A stretch of DNA of 18,075 nucleotides, from NCBI RefSeq assembly GCF_937875265.1, contig NZ_CALLXM010000217.1:1-18075 (forward strand), given 5' to 3'. The notes beneath the pieces are model-generated. The model had not been told where the DNA came from and did not search any database. It saw only the letters and a program-made list of their open reading frames with translations. Source of the DNA: an uncultured Acetobacter sp. Lineage in GTDB: Bacteria > Pseudomonadota > Alphaproteobacteria > Acetobacterales > Acetobacteraceae. The position numbers and the translations under genes were made by a program. This document shows positions 13,670 to 18,075 of the stretch, in pieces (position 1 is the stretch's first letter; the number at the start of each line of letters is the position of its first letter).

Positions 13670-14748
13670 GCAAAGTCTCCGGTGCGGCGGTGGGCCTCAA
13701 TGGGGCTGGCGCAGCGCAGCAGGCAGGCGTCCCCGTAGGAATAAAAACGGTAACCAGTCTGGATGGCATGGGCATAGGCCGCGCGCATCCGCTCTTCCCC
13801 GGCAAAGGCGCAAACCAGCATGAACAGGGTGGAGCGCGGCAGGTGGAAGTTGGTCATCAGCATATCGACTGCGCGGAAGCGATAGCCGGGCCGGATGAAA
13901 ATGGAGGTCACATCATCAAACGGATGCACAACGCCGTTTTCATCTGCGGCACTTTCCAGCAGGCGCAAGCTGGTGGTGCCCACGGCAATAATGCGGCCCC
14001 CTGCCTTACGCACGGCATTGATACGCGCCGCTGTTTCCGGCGTGATAATGCCGCGTTCAGCATGCATGTGATGTTTGGAAATATCGTTCTCACGCACCGG
14101 CAGAAAAGTGCCTGCGCCCACATGCAGGGTCAGGGTGCAGCGCTCAGCCCCGGTTGCATCCACAGCGTTCAGCAAAGCGGGCGTAAAATGCAGGCCGGCG
14201 GTGGGGGCGGCAACCGCGCCCTTATGCTCGGCAAAAATGGTTGCGTAATCTTTCGCGTCCTGCGCGGTGGGGCCTTGCGGGCGATGAATGTAAGGCGGGA
14301 GCGCCAGCGCCCCAACATCCTGCAGGAAGGTATCAAAGGCGCTGCCTTCGGCTGAAAAACGCAGAACAGCGCCGCCACCTTCTTCCCGCGCCATGACAGT
14401 TGCGGTGTGCGGGCTGCTGGTAAAGGTCAGGGTGTCACCCACCTTCAGGCGGCGGGCGTTGCGCACCAGCACATGCCATGTGGTATCGGGCAGAATACGG
14501 TCCAGCGTAATACCGATATGGGCCTCACCACGCAGGGCGTGCAGCTGTGCGCGGATGACGGCGGTATCGTTCGCCACCAGCAGATCATGCGTCTTCAGCA
14601 GTGCGGGCAGGTCGCGCACGGAACGGTCCATCAGGGGGCCGTGTTTGGGCACATCCAGCAGACGTGCGGCTTCACGCGGTCTGGCCGGTTCCTGCGCAAT
14701 CAGGGTTTCGGGCAGGTGGAAATCAAAATCTTCGGTGCGGTCGCTCAT
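13666..14748 (-). CDS. queA: QueA, SAM:tRNA ribosyltransferase-isomerase
   Basis: 360 residues, the usual QueA length. It transfers and isomerises the ribosyl part of S-adenosylmethionine onto preQ1-34 in tRNA, giving epoxyqueuosine, the substrate of QueG. Family landmarks are FDFHLPETLIAQEPARPREAARLL at the start, VANDTAVIRAQL, APTAGLHFT, LHVGAGTFLPV, HMHAERG, IAVGTTSLRLLES and the end TNFHLPRSTLFMLVCAFAG. It is the first gene of the queA-tgt-queG-RHH operon. No strong SD or promoter is evident. Its upstream region is structured (see 14761-14837), and no textbook preQ1 riboswitch is recognised there. Confidence 0.97.
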   Translation of the reverse strand: MSDRTEDFDFHLPETLIAQEPARPREAARLLDVPKHGPLMDRSVRDLPALLKTHDLLVANDTAVIRAQLHALRGEAHIGITLDRILPDTTWHVLVRNARRLKVGDTLTFTSSPHTATVMAREEGGGAVLRFSAEGSAFDTFLQDVGALALPPYIHRPQGPTAQDAKDYATIFAEHKGAVAAPTAGLHFTPALLNAVDATGAERCTLTLHVGAGTFLPVRENDISKHHMHAERGIITPETAARINAVRKAGGRIIAVGTTSLRLLESAADENGVVHPFDDVTSIFIRPGYRFRAVDMLMTNFHLPRSTLFMLVCAFAGEERMRAAYAHAIQTGYRFYSYGDACLLRCASPIEAHRRTGDFA

Positions 14749-14760
14749 GTTGAAACGGGT

Positions 14761-14794
14761 TTACGCAATAGGGTGCAGCTACGCCAGAGCGTAA
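14761..14794 (-). promoter_or_regulatory. Alternative-pairing element in the queA leader
   Basis: On the plus strand, GCGTAA (14789-14794) can pair with TTACGC at 14761-14766 or with CTACGC at 14779-14784. The same mutually exclusive pairing exists in the queA leader on the minus strand, ending 12 bp before the ATG. A six-codon reading frame, M-H-Y-A-L-A, also starts on the minus strand at 14798 directly after GGAGG. Function is inferred only from structure. Confidence 0.3.
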
Positions 14795-14799
14795 TGCAT

Positions 14800-14837
14800 C
14801 CTCCGTTTGGGAGGCGGCGGAAGAGCCGCAGTTTTTT
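14800..14837 (+). terminator. Terminator-like double hairpin on the strand opposite queA
   Basis: CCTCC/GGAGG (14800-14814) is followed by GCGGC/GCCGC (14814-14829) around GGAAGA, then AG and six T. It has the form of a plus-strand Rho-independent terminator. No plus-strand gene lies upstream, so it may end antisense transcripts from the queA region or a small RNA. Confidence 0.5.
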
Positions 14838-14990
14838 CTGGTGTGTAGCCCTTTGGTCGCCATGCTCACGCGCTGCTTTTTGCAAAATGGACAGGTCAGG
14901 AATGGATGCTGCGTGACAGTGCGGGGTTGAAGAAAGCACTCTGCGGGTCCAGATTTAGTTTTACAAATAATCTTATTAAGGAGACGCACA

Positions 14991-15209
14991 ATGTCTTATG
15001 CCCTGTTGGACGCCGCACGAGTTGCCAAGGCCGCTAAGGTTTCTCTGAATGTTTTAAGCACAAGCCCGGAATCTACTGACGCATACCAGCGAAAAGTCAT
15101 CATGATCGAACGGATTGAAGCATTGGCGGGGGCTGCTGCAGAGTCTAATGCTGGCAAGGCTGTCACGCTGACATCCGAAGAGTTCTGGTTGATTAGCCAG
15201 AACTGGTAA
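14991..15209 (+). CDS. Small orphan protein, 72 residues
   Basis: The frame begins at ATG 14991 with a strong SD AAGGAG (14978-14983) seven bases upstream, in an AT-rich leader, which argues for a real gene. The protein (MSYALLDAARVAKAAKVSL...TSEEFWLISQNW) is Ala-rich and probably mostly helical: helix about 4-24, linker STSPESTD, helix about 31-52, and an aromatic C-terminus. No signal peptide, membrane segment or Cys is seen. I do not recognise a family. No neighbour gives a role; queA diverges from it and the 722-residue gene converges on it. A promoter is not clear; TTGAAG at 14927 is a -35 candidate with a poor -10. Confidence 0.65.
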   Translation: MSYALLDAARVAKAAKVSLNVLSTSPESTDAYQRKVIMIERIEALAGAAAESNAGKAVTLTSEEFWLISQNW

Positions 15210-15215
15210 AAAAGA

Positions 15216-15229
15216 CCCAAAGCTTTGGG
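15216..15229. repeat. Perfect palindrome after the 72-residue gene
   Basis: CCCAAAGCTTTGGG is a 14-bp perfect palindrome 7 bp past the stop. It could fold as a short hairpin (CCCAA/TTGGG) and serve as a weak transcript end, but no U-tract follows directly. Confidence 0.4.
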
Positions 15230-15323
15230 GTGGTCGTTATAGTCCTGCCATAGTCAGGCGACTGCCTGAAGAGGCGTGATCCAGATACGGGATGCTCTGC
15301 CGAAGGGTGACTCAATGGGCGCG

Positions 15324-15374
15324 TGCCGATTTTGGCATGTAAGGCTAGGGAAGTTGCGGCCCTCCCAGCCTTAC
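15324..15374. repeat. Tandem hairpins between convergent genes
   Basis: Hairpin one, TGCCGA/TTGGCA at 15324-15337, is followed by a longer one, GTAAGGCT-A-GGGA (15339-15351) paired with TCCCAGCCTTAC (15363-15374) with one bulged base. They lie just past the stop of the 722-residue gene (minus) and could be its transcript end, though no U-run is seen. Confidence 0.55.
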
Positions 15375-15399
15375 GGCTCTGTCCAGACCAGTTTTGTCA

Positions 15400-17568
15400 T
15401 CAGGCAGGCGGAGGCTGAGTGTCCACTGATGTTTCGGCAGCTTTAGGCGTGTGAGTTGTAAGGTTTGCCAGCACATCGTTCTGCGTGACATGACCACCAT
15501 GCTCCAGCAGTTCATTTTCGCCGCCAACATGGTGAGACATGACCATGAGCGGCGCGCCCTCATCCATGAACTTTATGCGTAACGAGTTCCACCGCGGCGC
15601 AACAAATTCTTTGAAGGTCTGAGCCAACGCACATTGCGCCACATCCCGGTTAGTGGGGTTTTGCGGGTTATACGCCGTATTCAGATATTTATTAAGGAAA
15701 CCTGCAATTTCCGGGTTTTTTTCGGGCTCTCCGAAGTAGGAAATGCTGGCCCCAAAGCTCCATGGTTCTCCATGAACCTGTTTGCCAGAGGTGTCATACG
15801 CGGACAGGAGGAAACCATAATCGGCTGTGTCCCGCATTTCATGCCACAGGCTGATGAAATCCTGTGGGAAGTAGCCATCACAGCCTGCCGTTATGATCGG
15901 ACAGTGATAGCGTGCCGCGATCTCTTGCAGCATCAGGTACCGGATTGCTGTGTAAGTGGTTTCGTTCTGTGAGGTGAGTGTGCCATGAGCAAAATTGAGC
16001 CCCAACCGAGGTTCATGCTCTGCCAGCCATTCTGCGACTGTGTTGAGGAAGTTCAACTGCTCCATTGTGGGCTGATCAACCCCGATGCACACTTCAATCC
16101 GCCTGAAACTCGGGTTTGTGCGGCAGGCTTGGATCAGTGAGAAAATCAGCTTTGGAACAAATTTGAAATATCTGGAGTCACATCCAAAAACCAGTGACAG
16201 ATCTGGTTGCATCTCGGTTTGAGGGCTGAAATGCCATGCCCAGGAGGATACACCCAGCTGATCAGGCACAGCGTGAGTGAGGAGAGCTTTGCTATCTGTT
16301 TCAGAAAGCCAGGTGAAAACGCCACTATTATAATGGACGGGTGTAATATGGTCTTGAATAGCCAGTTTGCGCGCTGTTGTATAATGGGCGTCTGCTTGTG
16401 CACGCAGGCCGGTTAGCCAGCTGACGTGGCCCATATTGATTTCTTCCCAGTAACTCTGGCCATTGATCTGGGCTTCTGCTGCCAGCATGCGCAGGCGATG
16501 CGGAATATCCTGCTGGAAACAGGCTTCCTCAAACCGTGTGCTGTAAGCCTGCCTGATACTATGGTCGCTTTGCTCAGGGAGCGGCATGGGGAGCAGAAGC
16601 GCATCAAACAGGCCATCAAAAGCTGGCAATCCAAGATTGTGCAGGCGTACAGGGAAAATGGAGAGTGTGTTTTCTCCGGCTTTCAGAGCATTCAGAATGT
16701 CTGGTGTTTCTGCCAGAATATCTCTGTCGGGAAAGCGAGTTGTTAAAGCCTGCTCTACCAGTGTGGCGACGGCACCGTATTCGTTGCTCCGCAGGGCCAG
16801 AATGGCAGCAAACCAGAGCAGGTCAGGCCGGTCATCCTGCGTTTTGGCATAGGCCAGAAAACCCGCAGCCAGATCCCAAAGTTCAAAAAGGCCGCAAAGG
16901 CGTGCCAGATGCAGGATGTGACCGGTATTTTCAGGGCTGAGGCTGACAAGAAGGATTTGCCCGCGCAGGTTATCCAACGTGGCCCAAGGGGTAACGGTAG
17001 GATTGATGCCTGCTATTTCCAGCCGTTCCGTTAGTGCTTCCATGAGTGAGAAAAGTCTGGAAGACGGGCAAAGCCTCAGGACGGTAAGATCAGAAGAGGT
17101 GGCCTGACCGAGTGTCAGGGTATCGCCCTTGCGCTCAGCATGCAGATCCTGAATCTGCCATTTACGATCACCCAGGTGGATCTCATACTCTGTGCAGATT
17201 GCTTTGCCCAGAAAACGGGTGCCTTCAAACCAGTGGCGGGTCGTCAGGTCTCGTAACGCCGGCAGAAGTTCTGCAGGTACGGCCAGAAAGTGTTCCCATG
17301 CCGCACAGATAGGAGTGGGCGCGAAATGATCAGCAGAGCGACTGGATAAATAATATGTATCCGCCTTCAGTGCGACCAGATTTTGATTGGAGACAGTCTC
17401 AACCGGCTGGACCTCCATAAAGGCGCCGCAGGGTTCGAGAAGGCCGCTGGCATGCAGAACGACGGGTGCCACGGCACGGGACTGGACTTCTGTGAAGGAA
17501 GCCGGATGCATATGCATGCCGGTGTAACCAGCCAGCGTGCCATGCCAGGAAAGCAGGTAAAAAGACAT
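15400..17568 (-). CDS. Large protein with helical-repeat middle and GT8-like C-terminal domain
   Basis: 722 residues with no signal peptide or membrane span. I do not recognise the whole protein. Residues about 1-150 are a beta-rich part (LHASGLLEPCGAFMEVQPVE...). Residues about 210-440 are helical with TPR-like stretches (LARLCGLFELWDLAAGFLAY; LLWFAAILALRSNEYGAVATL). Residues about 455-690 look like a GT-A glycosyltransferase: DLSLVFGCDSRYFKFVPKLI, then RIEVCIGVD, then TTYTAIRYLMLQEIAARYHC before ITAGCDGYFPQDFISLW. The last matches in outline the GT8 pattern around YLDADxxxxxDxxxLW, but the DxD is G562-C-D564, so metal binding is doubtful. It ends in a Thr/Pro-rich tail. It starts 42 bp after the MTHFR-like gene with only a weak SD, suggesting cotranscription. 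Confidence 0.75.
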   Translation of the reverse strand: MSFYLLSWHGTLAGYTGMHMHPASFTEVQSRAVAPVVLHASGLLEPCGAFMEVQPVETVSNQNLVALKADTYYLSSRSADHFAPTPICAAWEHFLAVPAELLPALRDLTTRHWFEGTRFLGKAICTEYEIHLGDRKWQIQDLHAERKGDTLTLGQATSSDLTVLRLCPSSRLFSLMEALTERLEIAGINPTVTPWATLDNLRGQILLVSLSPENTGHILHLARLCGLFELWDLAAGFLAYAKTQDDRPDLLWFAAILALRSNEYGAVATLVEQALTTRFPDRDILAETPDILNALKAGENTLSIFPVRLHNLGLPAFDGLFDALLLPMPLPEQSDHSIRQAYSTRFEEACFQQDIPHRLRMLAAEAQINGQSYWEEINMGHVSWLTGLRAQADAHYTTARKLAIQDHITPVHYNSGVFTWLSETDSKALLTHAVPDQLGVSSWAWHFSPQTEMQPDLSLVFGCDSRYFKFVPKLIFSLIQACRTNPSFRRIEVCIGVDQPTMEQLNFLNTVAEWLAEHEPRLGLNFAHGTLTSQNETTYTAIRYLMLQEIAARYHCPIITAGCDGYFPQDFISLWHEMRDTADYGFLLSAYDTSGKQVHGEPWSFGASISYFGEPEKNPEIAGFLNKYLNTAYNPQNPTNRDVAQCALAQTFKEFVAPRWNSLRIKFMDEGAPLMVMSHHVGGENELLEHGGHVTQNDVLANLTTHTPKAAETSVDTQPPPA

Positions 17569-17610
17569 AGCCTGACTGTGGCAGGGAAAATGCCGGAGTG
17601 GAAGAGGGAT

Positions 17611-18075
17611 TTATGCTCCCAGTGCGCTTATCAAGGGCGGCAGATACTGATCCAGCTTAACCCGTAGTGGCATAAGATAGGCACAGCCCTGATCCTGAGA
17701 AAGCTGACGCAGAACAGATTGGGCAAAGCGGATATTTGCATCCAGAGTCGGCTCAAAATCTTTGGGGAAAACCACATGGTTGGTTGTCTCCCAGTATGAG
17801 CGGGAACGCGGCCCGACAACCGGAGAGAGCCCCCAGAAAACCAGTTCATCTCGCAGCCATTCGCGGCACAGGTCAAACAGCTTCAGGTCAAATACTGGCT
17901 GCGTGAAAAACCCTTCCGCGCCTGCATCCTTCTTGCGGGCAATATCTTCCAGCTCTCGCCATGGGGCGCGGCGATACGGGTCAAATGCTGCATAAATACG
18001 CAGATGCGGCGCTTCCTTGCGGTAGCGTCGGATAATGCTTTCCGTGCTGTTGGGGTAGGTCTGGTGGGCAAGGTC
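17611..18075 (-). CDS. Methylenetetrahydrofolate reductase-like protein, C-terminal part
   Basis: The frame is open from the right edge to TAA at 17613-17611, 154 codons; the N-terminus lies outside the window. RKKDAGAEGFFTQPVFDLKLFDLCREWL matches the MTHFR barrel segment with KxxAGAxxxxTQxxFD, where FAD-binding and substrate residues lie in MetF. YAAFDPYRRAPWRELEDIA before it fits the preceding strand and helix. After GLSPVVGPRSRSYWE the sequence departs from typical MetF, which has a PGI(M/L)P motif here, and ends early (PLRVKLDQYLPPLISALGA). It may be MetF itself in a divergent clade or a folate/flavin TIM-barrel paralogue. It is followed by the 722-residue gene on the same strand. Confidence 0.65.
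   Translation of the reverse strand, partial: DLAHQTYPNSTESIIRRYRKEAPHLRIYAAFDPYRRAPWRELEDIARKKDAGAEGFFTQPVFDLKLFDLCREWLRDELVFWGLSPVVGPRSRSYWETTNHVVFPKDFEPTLDANIRFAQSVLRQLSQDQGCAYLMPLRVKLDQYLPPLISALGA

Noticed and set aside
13690..14355. 221-codon plus-strand frame
   Set aside because: Antisense shadow of queA; Gly/His/Gln-rich composition typical of shadows.
14749..14990. preQ1 riboswitch upstream of queA
   Set aside because: No preQ1-I type hairpin with A-rich tail or preQ1-II type layout could be recognised; only generic stems are seen.

Overview
The window looks like a chromosomal segment of an acetic acid bacterium (Acetobacteraceae, probably Acetobacter or a close relative). This rests on the zinc-free long-form L36, the MlaA/MlaC pair, the GC-rich but not extreme base composition, and a general resemblance of the proteins to that family; no species call can be made from sequence alone. 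The content is mostly core-genome. I see no transposase, integrase, CRISPR array, prophage gene or origin.

Left part (1-3000): the 5' part of a secreted-protein gene runs off the left edge on the minus strand. Before it comes rpmJ, whose terminator-like hairpin lies inside the secreted-protein reading frame. Then comes a divergent peroxide-defence locus: oxyR (minus) faces ahpC-ahpD (plus), with a LysR-type operator between them. AhpC is of the mycobacterial kind that uses AhpD rather than AhpF as reductant partner. An intercistronic hairpin separates ahpC from ahpD, and a strong terminator closes the operon.

Middle part (3100-9970): tRNA-Asp(GTC), a YceI-family periplasmic protein, a DODA-type extradiol dioxygenase homologue and inorganic pyrophosphatase lie on the minus strand. 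A tRNA-Ile2(CAU), the ABC-F translation factor EttA and a GNAT acetyltransferase lie on the plus strand. A perfect two-sided terminator separates the GNAT gene from mlaC, and the mlaA-mlaC outer-membrane lipid-asymmetry pair is read on the minus strand.

Right part (10150-18075): a TerB/J-domain (DjlA-like) gene is preceded by a tight queA-tgt-queG-RHH operon on the minus strand. It carries three late enzymes of queuosine tRNA modification plus a small ribbon-helix-helix protein, with ATGA overlaps at two junctions. Then come a 72-residue orphan with a strong Shine-Dalgarno (plus), and on the minus strand a 722-residue protein with a GT8-like C-terminal half lacking an intact DxD, downstream of a divergent methylenetetrahydrofolate-reductase-like gene cut by the right edge.

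The parts with least precedent are the 722-residue protein, its linkage to the MTHFR-like gene, the 72-residue orphan and the structured leader of queA. Translation and tRNA function recur (L36, tRNA-Ile2 with EttA, queuosine operon), but I see no single new multi-gene system that the sequence proves.
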